From: an uncultured Muribaculum sp.
Lineage (GTDB): Bacteria > Bacteroidota > Bacteroidia > Bacteroidales > Muribaculaceae
NCBI GenBank assembly: GCA_947573015.1
Contig: CANPDS010000098.1
Location: 1-8,570, forward strand
Direction of reading: 5' to 3'
DNA: 8,570 nucleotides
The position numbers and the translations under genes are program-made. The notes beneath the pieces are model-generated. The model was not told the DNA's origin. It ran no database searches and saw only the letters and a program-made list of their open reading frames with translations. Of this stretch, positions 1 to 7,094 are shown one piece after another. Positions within the stretch are counted from its first letter, which is position 1. The number at the start of each line of letters is the position of its first letter.

Positions 1-2880
1 AAAAAGTGTAGGAATTGCTTATTGACAGCAATCCTAATTGTACCAACGACATTATCATCCAAAAACATTTTCAATGGAGATTTTTCTCCTCAAGAAGGAC
101 TTATGACTCCCATAGAGACAGCTCATCGCAGCGAAATCTGTCTTAATGGAAGTTGGGATCTACAGATCATGCCTATGCCGCATGGGTGGAAAGAAGGGTG
201 CGGAACCGCCCCCGAACTCGAAGCTCCGGAACCTGACAAATGGGAAACCGTCAGGATAAAGATCCCATCTCCGATAAATGTCAACGACTGGGGCCGCGGA
301 CTCCACACGGGCGATGGTACTGACCGCCCGTATGTGCCTTCTTCTGTGTATTATCCATCTTATCCAACGCATTGGGCTGGAGCGAGAATGGCATGGCTGC
401 GTCGGGAGTTTACCACTCCGCAATCTATGGAAGGGAAACGCGCAATATTGCATTTTGAGGCCGTTGCGGGAGATGCCAAAGTGATGGTAAACGGCAAAGT
501 AGCCACCACACATTTCGGTCTTCATCTGCCATTTGAAGCCGATATAACCGACCTGCTCTACACCGACGGAAAGCCGAACGAACTGCTCGTAGGAGTGCGC
601 GACACAAAGCTTTTCGACCGTCGTCACCCCGACTATCCAATGATGGCCGCCACATATCCCACAGGATCCAACACCGACTATCTCGTAGGTATATGGCAGG
701 ATGTGTATCTGCACACAGTCCCCGAGGTAGGAGTGACCGATACATATGTCAAACCACTCGTTGACCGCGACAGCCTGCTGATTGTAACCACTGTAGCCAA
801 CCGCTCCAATACAACGCAAGAGATCACCCTGTCGGCCGACATCTGCCGATGGGTAAACAATGCCGATCTCAGCGATGTGATTTCCGGCCCTGTACCCTCG
901 TGGAATCTCGGGGAAAGTGTCCTCTCAATCCCAAGAACAAAGACTTATACTATCGCACCAGGAGAAACATGCGACATAACCATGTCGGCCATGCCCGGAA
1001 AGTCACTTGACTTCTGGACTCCCGACACACCCAATCTTTATACCGCGCTGGTGAAAGTATCAGGTAAACAAGGTGAGACTGACTTGAAGGCCACACGCTT
1101 CGGATGGCGACAGTTCACCATCGACGGCCAGGATTTCAAACTCAACGGAAAAAAAATACAATGCTTCGGCGACATACAACATCCGTTCAGCGCTTATATC
1201 ACCTCTCGTCGATTTGCCTACGCATGGTACCGCATGATCAAAGATTTCGGAGGCAATGCCGTGCGCCCGCATGCTCAACCGTGGCCACGTGCATATTATG
1301 ATCTTGCCGATGAGATGGGACTTATGGTGCTCGACGAGACCGCTATTTTCGGCAGCTCCATCCGTATGAATTTTGAGGATGATGAATTTTGGAGTTGCTC
1401 AGCCGACCATCTGCGCGACCTTATATTACGCGACCGAAACCACCCTTCGGTAATAGGTTGGAGCGTAGGCAACGAAACATTCGCCATTGCTTTGCTCAAC
1501 AAGCCCTCCGAAGCTATGGCCAAAGTATGGAATGACAGTCTGGCATCACTCGCTTCAAAAGTGCCTATATGGGATGACACGCGAAGTTTCATTACATTCG
1601 ATGGCGACCGCGACCTTGATGGACGCATGCCCGTATGGAGCCGCCATCTTGCCCACGGACTTGAATTGCATCAGATACCGGCCGACAATCCACGCCCACT
1701 TGTAGTCGGAGAATCCGGGGCCACATATTACGGACGCCCCGAGCAACTCTACCAATTCTCAGGAGAAGATGCATACCGCAACTATAAGGGACGCAGCCGT
1801 GCTTTGGCCATTGACGTATACCAGAATGTAAAACAAATGGCACTACCTTTGCTCGCCTACTATTCCCCCTCAGAAGTATGCTGGTTTGGCATAGAGCATA
1901 TGCCACTGGGATACAGCGATTTCAGTCGGCTTCCAAATGCCACCGACGGTATATTTGCAGGGAAGCCATATGAGGAGGGTAAACCGGGATACCAATATGA
2001 ACGGATACCTCCATATGTAACTACATTCAATCCCGGCCTTGACCCCACACTGCCTCTTTACCGCCCGCTACCCATGTTCAACGCACTGAAAGCCGCGCTA
2101 AATGGCGGCGACTGGGAAGAGTGGACTATCCAGACACACCCGGACACAATCCCGGCACCGGCTCCAAAATATGACTGTGTATGGCTTGGAGAAGCACATT
2201 CCGCAGAATTAGACACACTCTTCTCTCGACTTGGAGTAAGGCAGACAGATAAACCATCGGCAAAAGCGCTGCGCATAATAGATGCATCACAAGCCACAGC
2301 ATCAGATATCAAGAAAGCACTCTCCGGAAAAAATGCGCGTGTGCTGGCATTCGCCGCAGCTGACACACTGAGCCCACATTTCACATCAATGATGTCAGCC
2401 GATATCACTCTATCAAAACGCAATGCCACAGCCATGAAGCCTGAAGCAGCCTCTGCCTGGGCACGATATTTTGAGTTGCCCGACCTTTATTTCGCCGAAA
2501 GCGGACCCGACGGATGCGACCGTCATGTAGTGAAGCATGTGCTTTCCGGAACCATTCTGAACAAAGCCGAGATAGCGCTACGTCCGGCAGATACCGACTG
2601 GTCGCTCTTCAACAATGTGGCAGAACATTGGAAGTGTGCGCAGGTATGTCTATATGAGGCACTTGAAAAACAAGATGGTGCAGCTCTCCTTACCGTAAAA
2701 CTGCCGAAAAGTAAATCCATAGCCATCACAACAATTGATCCTACAATTCTCCATGAAAAGAATCTCCGATTCTGGCAACGTACTCTCGCACTAATGGGTC
2801 TTGACACAAATGGCACCGTAGTTACCGGACCGACTACAAAACGTGCCCACGACCTACTGCTCGACGGACCGATGGACTAA
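1..2880 (+). CDS. Glycoside hydrolase family 2 enzyme (beta-galactosidase/beta-glucuronidase-like), 5' partial
   Basis: Retaining exo-glycosidase of the GH2 superfamily, probably exported; the sugar it removes cannot be assigned. Numbering from the codon at position 1, 959 residues are visible. In order: a short hydrophobic N-terminus, a jelly-roll sugar-binding domain (about 40-240, with LNGSWDLQ and an FEAVAGDAKVMVNG strand pair), an Ig-like domain ending near TPDTPNLYTA (about 245-365), a TIM barrel (about 370-650), and a 250-residue C-terminal region of alternating strands and helices. The predicted acid/base Glu lies in WSVGNE (codon 1474-1476, residue 492) and the nucleophile Glu in VVGESG (codon 1711-1713, residue 571); a spacing of 79 fits GH2. 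The frame is open to the window edge. The first visible residues, KKCRNCLLTAILIVP, look like a signal peptide, so the true ATG is probably just upstream and the TTG at 22 is not the start. It ends 26 bp before a second GH2 gene, suggesting co-transcription. Family confidence is high; substrate is unknown. Confidence 0.9.
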   Translation, partial: KKCRNCLLTAILIVPTTLSSKNIFNGDFSPQEGLMTPIETAHRSEICLNGSWDLQIMPMPHGWKEGCGTAPELEAPEPDKWETVRIKIPSPINVNDWGRGLHTGDGTDRPYVPSSVYYPSYPTHWAGARMAWLRREFTTPQSMEGKRAILHFEAVAGDAKVMVNGKVATTHFGLHLPFEADITDLLYTDGKPNELLVGVRDTKLFDRRHPDYPMMAATYPTGSNTDYLVGIWQDVYLHTVPEVGVTDTYVKPLVDRDSLLIVTTVANRSNTTQEITLSADICRWVNNADLSDVISGPVPSWNLGESVLSIPRTKTYTIAPGETCDITMSAMPGKSLDFWTPDTPNLYTALVKVSGKQGETDLKATRFGWRQFTIDGQDFKLNGKKIQCFGDIQHPFSAYITSRRFAYAWYRMIKDFGGNAVRPHAQPWPRAYYDLADEMGLMVLDETAIFGSSIRMNFEDDEFWSCSADHLRDLILRDRNHPSVIGWSVGNETFAIALLNKPSEAMAKVWNDSLASLASKVPIWDDTRSFITFDGDRDLDGRMPVWSRHLAHGLELHQIPADNPRPLVVGESGATYYGRPEQLYQFSGEDAYRNYKGRSRALAIDVYQNVKQMALPLLAYYSPSEVCWFGIEHMPLGYSDFSRLPNATDGIFAGKPYEEGKPGYQYERIPPYVTTFNPGLDPTLPLYRPLPMFNALKAALNGGDWEEWTIQTHPDTIPAPAPKYDCVWLGEAHSAELDTLFSRLGVRQTDKPSAKALRIIDASQATASDIKKALSGKNARVLAFAAADTLSPHFTSMMSADITLSKRNATAMKPEAASAWARYFELPDLYFAESGPDGCDRHVVKHVLSGTILNKAEIALRPADTDWSLFNNVAEHWKCAQVCLYEALEKQDGAALLTVKLPKSKSIAITTIDPTILHEKNLRFWQRTLALMGLDTNGTVVTGPTTKRAHDLLLDGPMD

Positions 2881-2906
2881 CTCTGTATCCATAAAAACAT
2901 TATATT

Positions 2907-4721
2907 ATGATCAAATCAATCATTATCTCAGCTATGATCGTGGCGACTGGCATGACGGCAAGCGCGCAATGGAAAGCCGTTGGCGACAGTATCCGCACTG
3001 CATGGTCCGAAAATATATCTCCGGCCCTTACGCTTCCGGAATATCCACGTCCAATCATGCAACGCCCGCAATGGAAAAATCTGAACGGTCTTTGGCAATA
3101 TGCCATAACTGACAGAGATTGCCGCCCAGAAAAATTCGATGGGAATATACTCGTACCATTTCCTGTTGAATCATCCCTATCTGGTGTTGGCAAAAGGTTA
3201 GACGATAAGCACCACCTATGGTACAATACTACATTCACCACTCCATCCGACTGGAAGGATAAAAACGTGCTGCTTCACTTCGGAGCTGTCGACTGGCAGA
3301 CCGATGTATGGGTCAATGATGTCAAAGTCGGCTCTCATACAGGTGGGTACGCTCCATTCAGCTTCGACATCACTCCGGCACTGAAATCAAAAGGTGAGAA
3401 TACCGTGACTGTAAAAGTATGGGATCCTACAGACAAGGGCTATCAACCACATGGAAAACAAGTAATGAAACCTCACGGAATCCTTTACACGCCGGTGTCA
3501 GGAATATGGCAGACCGTATGGCTCGAACCTGTGCCGCAACGCCATATCGTGTCGTTGCGTACTACGCCCGACATTGACCGCTCTACCCTCACTGTCGAAG
3601 CCCCGGTAAGCGAAAGCCGCACCAATGATATGGTGGAAGTAACCGTGAGCGAAAACGGCAAGACAATAGCTTCTGGCCGATCAGTAGGGGATATTCCCGT
3701 TGTAGTGGAGATGCCACGCGACCATAAACTGTGGAGCCCGAATTCGCCTAACCTCTACGATGTAAAAGTAACGGTGACAAACGGAGGCAAGACCATTGAT
3801 GAAGTCACAAGCTATGCCGCCATGCGCAAATTCGACTCCGCCCGCGATGAAAATGGCATAATGCGTATGCGCCTAAACAACAAACCGATATTCCAATTTG
3901 GACCGCTTGATCAGGGTTGGTGGCCCGACGGACTATATACCGCCCCGACCGACGAAGCGCTGCGCTACGACATCGAGATAACAAAGGAGCTCGGCTACAA
4001 CATGATACGCAAACACATCAAAACAGAGCCAGACCGTTGGTATTATTATTGCGATCTTCTCGGCATGATTGTGTGGCAGGATATGCCTTCGGGCGACCGC
4101 AATCCCGAATGGGAACCATTCAAATATTTCGACGGTACGGAGCTACATCGCAGCGCCGAGTCGGAGTCATGCTATCGAAACGAATGGAAAGAGATCATCG
4201 ACAATCTGTATTCTCATCCATGTATCGGCACATGGGTGCCCTTCAACGAACGCTGGGGACAGTTCAAGACACAGAAGATAGCTGAATGGACAAAATCCTA
4301 CGATCCATCACGTCTAGTCAATCCAGCTTCCGGAGGCAACCACTATACATGCGGCGATATTCTTGACATACATCACTATCCAGATCCAGCGATGCCCCTA
4401 TACGATGCAGCCCGAGTAAACGTAGTTGGGGAATACGGAGGTATCGGATGGGCAGTGCCAGGCCATCTGTGGATGCCCGACAAAAACTGGGGATATGTGA
4501 AGTATAACTCCGAGAAGGAAGTTACAGACCAATATATCGAATATGCCGATAAACTATTCAATATGATTCCTAAAGGTTGCAGTGCCGCCGTCTACACACA
4601 GACTACCGATGTAGAAGGTGAAGTAAACGGACTTATGACATATGACCGCAAACTGCTCAAGGTCGACAAAAAGCGGGTGTCTGAAGCCAACCACCGCATC
4701 ACACGTGCACTTGATCGCTAA
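2907..4721 (+). CDS. Exported glycoside hydrolase family 2 protein, compact subtype
   Basis: A complete 604-residue periplasmic GH2 enzyme, probably a retaining exo-glycosidase on a plant or host glycan oligosaccharide; substrate not assignable. It starts with a type I signal peptide (hydrophobic residues 4-17, cleavage after MTASA at 20, leaving Gln at +1). Then come a jelly-roll sugar-binding domain (about 45-210; LNGLWQYAI, LWYNTTF, VDWQTDVWVND, VSGIWQTVWLEPV), an Ig-like domain (about 212-310; LWSPNSPNLYDV) and a TIM barrel (about 315-600). The acid/base is Glu448 in VPFNERWGQF and the nucleophile is Glu509 in VVGEYGG; DIHHYP (487-492) is another barrel motif of this subtype. Relatives commonly read NEGWGQ at the acid/base, so Arg after the Glu is slightly unusual. 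There is no C-terminal accessory domain, so it is much shorter than LacZ (about 1020 residues). The ATG at 2907 follows an A/T-rich leader without Shine-Dalgarno, as is usual in Bacteroidota. Confidence 0.93.
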   Translation: MIKSIIISAMIVATGMTASAQWKAVGDSIRTAWSENISPALTLPEYPRPIMQRPQWKNLNGLWQYAITDRDCRPEKFDGNILVPFPVESSLSGVGKRLDDKHHLWYNTTFTTPSDWKDKNVLLHFGAVDWQTDVWVNDVKVGSHTGGYAPFSFDITPALKSKGENTVTVKVWDPTDKGYQPHGKQVMKPHGILYTPVSGIWQTVWLEPVPQRHIVSLRTTPDIDRSTLTVEAPVSESRTNDMVEVTVSENGKTIASGRSVGDIPVVVEMPRDHKLWSPNSPNLYDVKVTVTNGGKTIDEVTSYAAMRKFDSARDENGIMRMRLNNKPIFQFGPLDQGWWPDGLYTAPTDEALRYDIEITKELGYNMIRKHIKTEPDRWYYYCDLLGMIVWQDMPSGDRNPEWEPFKYFDGTELHRSAESESCYRNEWKEIIDNLYSHPCIGTWVPFNERWGQFKTQKIAEWTKSYDPSRLVNPASGGNHYTCGDILDIHHYPDPAMPLYDAARVNVVGEYGGIGWAVPGHLWMPDKNWGYVKYNSEKEVTDQYIEYADKLFNMIPKGCSAAVYTQTTDVEGEVNGLMTYDRKLLKVDKKRVSEANHRITRALDR

Positions 4722-4744
4722 TCTATAAAAAAACTCTTAAACGC

Positions 4745-4780
4745 TATGGGAGATCACTGATAATTCAGAGATCTCCCATA
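4745..4780. terminator. Long hairpin between convergent genes, probable terminator
   Basis: Arms TATGGGAGATC (4745-4755) and GATCTCCCATA (4770-4780) pair perfectly over 11 bp. After one A/A mismatch the inner bases ACTG/CAGT-type pairs add 4 bp (4757-4760 with 4765-4768) and close on a TAAT loop. The hairpin sits in the 75-bp gap between the stop of the second GH2 gene (4721) and the stop of the converging phosphoesterase gene (4797). On the minus strand it is followed within about 10 nt by a run of seven T (the A run at 4727-4733), as in an intrinsic terminator. The plus-strand side lacks a good T tract, so termination of the GH2 transcript here is less certain. Confidence 0.75.
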
Positions 4781-4796
4781 ATTCTCACCGCCAAAT

Positions 4797-5801
4797 CTAT
4801 TTCTTCGGCAATGGAAACTGAAAACTATTGATGATTTCACCTCCACGCAGCCGTATCCATGAGTCAAGACGAGGTTGCCCCTCATGCAGCACAACCACTC
4901 TCGCGCCATTCTTGCCGAGATGATTATATACTGTCTTACCTCCTGAATAGCGTCCATAGGCCAATAGCACGCCACAATACTGTGTTGCGAAATCATTATC
5001 ATGGTCATGGCCGGAAAACACGCCATATACATCACCCATCTCCTTTATTGATGCAAACATACCGCTGTTCGCACCCTGCGCACATATATTCTCTCCCTTG
5101 GTGCCGAGCAGGAAATTATTTGGATCGCCCTGTGCGGCGGCATATTCCTGTAGCGGAATATGCATGAACATGAGAGAAGGCAACGGTGAGCCTCCGTTAG
5201 CTGCAGTACGCGCCATACTCTCCTTTCGATACCATCCTATCTGGTCATGCGTGAGCCACGCATACTTGCCAAGGCCTGCCACACGCGCCGCCGAATGTGA
5301 ATCAAGGCAATATAAAGTACCTACTATACGATCGGAGCCATCCGATGCAAATATGTCTACTGTATAATCCGGGCTCTCCACCTCCTGTCGACGCAAAGGC
5401 ATGACACATCCCGGCATCCCCTGCATAGTATCGTACATCTCTGACAAAGTCATGTCGAACTGCTCGTCATGATTGCCAAATACCATAGCCCAGGGAATAC
5501 CTCGCTCGACCACCGGCGCAAGAAGCTCCGGCAATGCTCCGGCCACACCTTTTGAGTAAACAAGATCGCCTGTGATAATCACGAAATCAGGAGTCTCCGC
5601 ATCAAGTACCTCAGCCATCATCTCCACGGCCGTACGCGATGCTTTCTTCCCATACTTGTAATGGGTATCGGTAAACTGCACGATTTTCATCGTACCGTCA
5701 GCGCCAAAACGCAAAGGCGATTGCTGCTGGGCTGATACTGTCAAGGCGGCAGCTGCCAATAGGGCAAGGGAACATACCTTGAAAATAAATCTGTAAAACA
5801 T
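4797..5801 (-). CDS. Exported calcineurin-like metallophosphoesterase
   Basis: A 334-residue periplasmic phosphohydrolase with a binuclear metal centre; whether it is a phosphomonoesterase or phosphodiesterase, and its substrate, cannot be told. All signature motifs are present: FTDTHY (Asp45, His47), TGDL (Asp79), GNHDE (Asn110, His111), MHIPLQEY (His214) and SGHDHDND (His265, His267). The HIPL-x-EY and GHDHDND forms resemble the Dcr2/purple-acid-phosphatase-like branch common in Bacteroidota. The N-terminus has a signal peptide (hydrophobic core about 9-22, cleavage after TVSA at 24, leaving QQQ). The ATG at 5801 is well placed before it. The gene converges on the GH2 pair and shares their intergenic hairpin. 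It lies 111 bp downstream of the FGE-fold gene on the same strand, a larger gap than in the rest of the cluster, so it may have its own transcript. A role linked to the GH2 enzymes is not shown. Confidence 0.93.
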   Translation of the reverse strand: MFYRFIFKVCSLALLAAAALTVSAQQQSPLRFGADGTMKIVQFTDTHYKYGKKASRTAVEMMAEVLDAETPDFVIITGDLVYSKGVAGALPELLAPVVERGIPWAMVFGNHDEQFDMTLSEMYDTMQGMPGCVMPLRRQEVESPDYTVDIFASDGSDRIVGTLYCLDSHSAARVAGLGKYAWLTHDQIGWYRKESMARTAANGGSPLPSLMFMHIPLQEYAAAQGDPNNFLLGTKGENICAQGANSGMFASIKEMGDVYGVFSGHDHDNDFATQYCGVLLAYGRYSGGKTVYNHLGKNGARVVVLHEGQPRLDSWIRLRGGEIINSFQFPLPKK

Positions 5802-5820
5802 AATTGCAATTATACATATA

Positions 5821-5842
5821 CGGCCACGACTGTGCGTGGCCG
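5821..5842 (-). terminator. GC-rich stem-loop between FGE-fold gene and phosphoesterase gene
   Basis: CGGCCACG (5821-5828) and CGTGGCCG (5835-5842) form a perfect 8-bp stem with a 6-nt loop; three more A/T pairs are possible outside one mismatch. It lies in the 111-bp gap (5802-5912) between two minus-strand genes, 71 nt past the stop of the FGE-fold gene and 20 nt before the start of the phosphoesterase gene. The downstream minus-strand sequence is AT-rich but has no clean T run, so it could be a terminator for the upstream genes, a processing or stabilising element, or part of the phosphoesterase leader. The stem is certain in the sequence; its function is inferred. Confidence 0.45.
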
Positions 5843-5912
5843 CATAAAGTTAATATATTGACCTGATTTAAGCTTATTCCAAAATGTTAAATCCGTTCAA
5901 TAGTTTAGAATA

Positions 5913-7049
5913 TCAATCGGTTGTGAGTACAAGGCGAAGCCCGGTGGAACGTTCGCGCATGTTCTCTTCGATACGACGGCGATAGGCATTGCGGAGCTGA
6001 TCATAAGCCTCGCTATCCCATCCTCCACCACGACGCACACGGTTTTTACTTGGCGAGGATCCAAACTGATCAATGGCATCCTTCTTGGGATAATCATTTT
6101 TGTAGTCCTCACAAAGTTCCCATACATTGCCGCTCATGTCATATATACCGATCTCGTTAGGTTTGAGCGACTTCACCGGATGTGGACGTGACGAACTATT
6201 GATATCCCAATAGCCCACCTCCTCTGCAGTGTTGCTACCGCTATATTTGAAGTGCTGGGTTTGATGTCCACCACGTGCCGCATATTCCCATTCAGCCTCT
6301 GTAGGAAGTCGGAAATTCACACGAGTAAGTTGATTGAGAGCACGGATAAACTCATGTGCATCGTTCCAACTTACATTGGTCACCGGCATTTGCGGATCCT
6401 TTATAACAGATGGATTTGAATTCATCACATATTCCCACAATTCCTGTGTAACCTCGGTTTCACCGATATAGAAGTCCTTGGATATAGTAACCCAATGCAC
6501 AGGTTGCTCATCGGCTTCGCTACTCTCCTGTTCCGGGGTAGCACCCATCTTGTACATTCCGGCCTTTACCTTAATCATATTGAATGTGACAGGCTGACCC
6601 TGCTCAGCAGCCATTCCTCCGATAGAAGCGCCACTACGTGCCGGAAGAGTCACAGGGACAATATCACCCAAACCTTTCTTCTCCTGTGGTTTAGGCATCA
6701 CATTGAGCACATATGTAGTATTGGCCTTCACAGCCTCCGGAAAATCATAACGCAGAGGCACATACTGCGAGGTTTTTACATTAAGCCAATTGGAGCCTTC
6801 CGGCATATAAATCCAGTACTCTCCATCCTTTGGTTCAGACTTGATGATGTCGCCCTCAAAAGAAGCTTCTGGTACGGCAAGACCGAGACGCACCAACGCA
6901 CATGGATTGCCATTGGCATCAGCCACTTGATGGACCACGGCGCTAAGGTCGGAGGCATCGGCACGGAACTCGCGCACCATCAGTTCCTGAGCTTTGGAGG
7001 TCCCAAAGAAAAGAATTGCGGTAATCAGTGTTAGAAATAGACGGTTCAT
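5913..7049 (-). CDS. Exported protein with PEGA-like N-terminal domain and FGE/SUMF1 fold, catalytic cysteines absent
   Basis: A 378-residue secreted or periplasmic protein, probably non-enzymatic. The signal peptide is residues 1-20 (cleavage after TSKA, leaving QE). Residues about 24-118 form a beta-rich domain of a type often seen in Bacteroidales envelope proteins (ANGNPCALVRL, GEYWIYMPEGSNWL, TTYVLNV), related in pattern to PEGA domains. Residues about 155-376 are an FGE-sulfatase/SUMF1 domain: MIKVKAGMYKMG, FYIGETEVTQELWEYVM, PVTNVSWNDAHEF, FRLPTEAEWEYAARGG, DMSGNVWELCEDY, RRGGGWD and STGLRLVL. Genuine formylglycine-generating enzymes carry a Cys pair in the segment after GG(S/G); here the segment from 341 to 372 has no Cys, and the only Cys residues are 50 and 313. 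It is therefore unlikely to make formylglycine and more likely binds a ligand or partner, as the FGE-fold gliding proteins GldJ and GldK do. It starts 45 bp after the NTF2-like gene and is probably co-transcribed with it. Confidence 0.9.
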   Translation of the reverse strand: MNRLFLTLITAILFFGTSKAQELMVREFRADASDLSAVVHQVADANGNPCALVRLGLAVPEASFEGDIIKSEPKDGEYWIYMPEGSNWLNVKTSQYVPLRYDFPEAVKANTTYVLNVMPKPQEKKGLGDIVPVTLPARSGASIGGMAAEQGQPVTFNMIKVKAGMYKMGATPEQESSEADEQPVHWVTISKDFYIGETEVTQELWEYVMNSNPSVIKDPQMPVTNVSWNDAHEFIRALNQLTRVNFRLPTEAEWEYAARGGHQTQHFKYSGSNTAEEVGYWDINSSSRPHPVKSLKPNEIGIYDMSGNVWELCEDYKNDYPKKDAIDQFGSSPSKNRVRRGGGWDSEAYDQLRNAYRRRIEENMRERSTGLRLVLTTD

Positions 7050-7094
7050 TGGTATATTGATTGATGAATAATTACTATCTTGTGGAAGACCTTA

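Noticed and set aside
22..24. TTG as the start codon of the first GH2 gene
   Set aside because: The frame is open upstream to position 1 and the residues before the TTG complete a signal-peptide-like N-terminus, so the TTG is an internal Leu codon.
160..819. A 219-codon minus-strand open frame inside the first GH2 gene
   Set aside because: It overlaps the sugar-binding domain of a convincing GH2 protein, and its translation is low in recognisable structure.
5845..5883. A possible Bacteroidota -33/-7 promoter for the phosphoesterase on the minus strand (TTTG at 5880-5883, TATATTAA at 5850-5857 or TAACTTTA at 5845-5852)
   Set aside because: The elements match the TTTG / TAnnTTTG consensus only in part and the spacing (22 or 27 nt) is longer than usual, so it is not better than chance in AT-rich DNA.
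6495..7034. A 179-codon plus-strand open frame opposite the PEGA/FGE gene
   Set aside because: It is antisense to clear FGE and PEGA-like motifs, and the translation is His- and Leu-rich without domain features.
5913..7049. Active sulfatase-modifying enzyme
   Set aside because: The FGE domain lacks the catalytic Cys pair and no sulfatase gene is present in the window.
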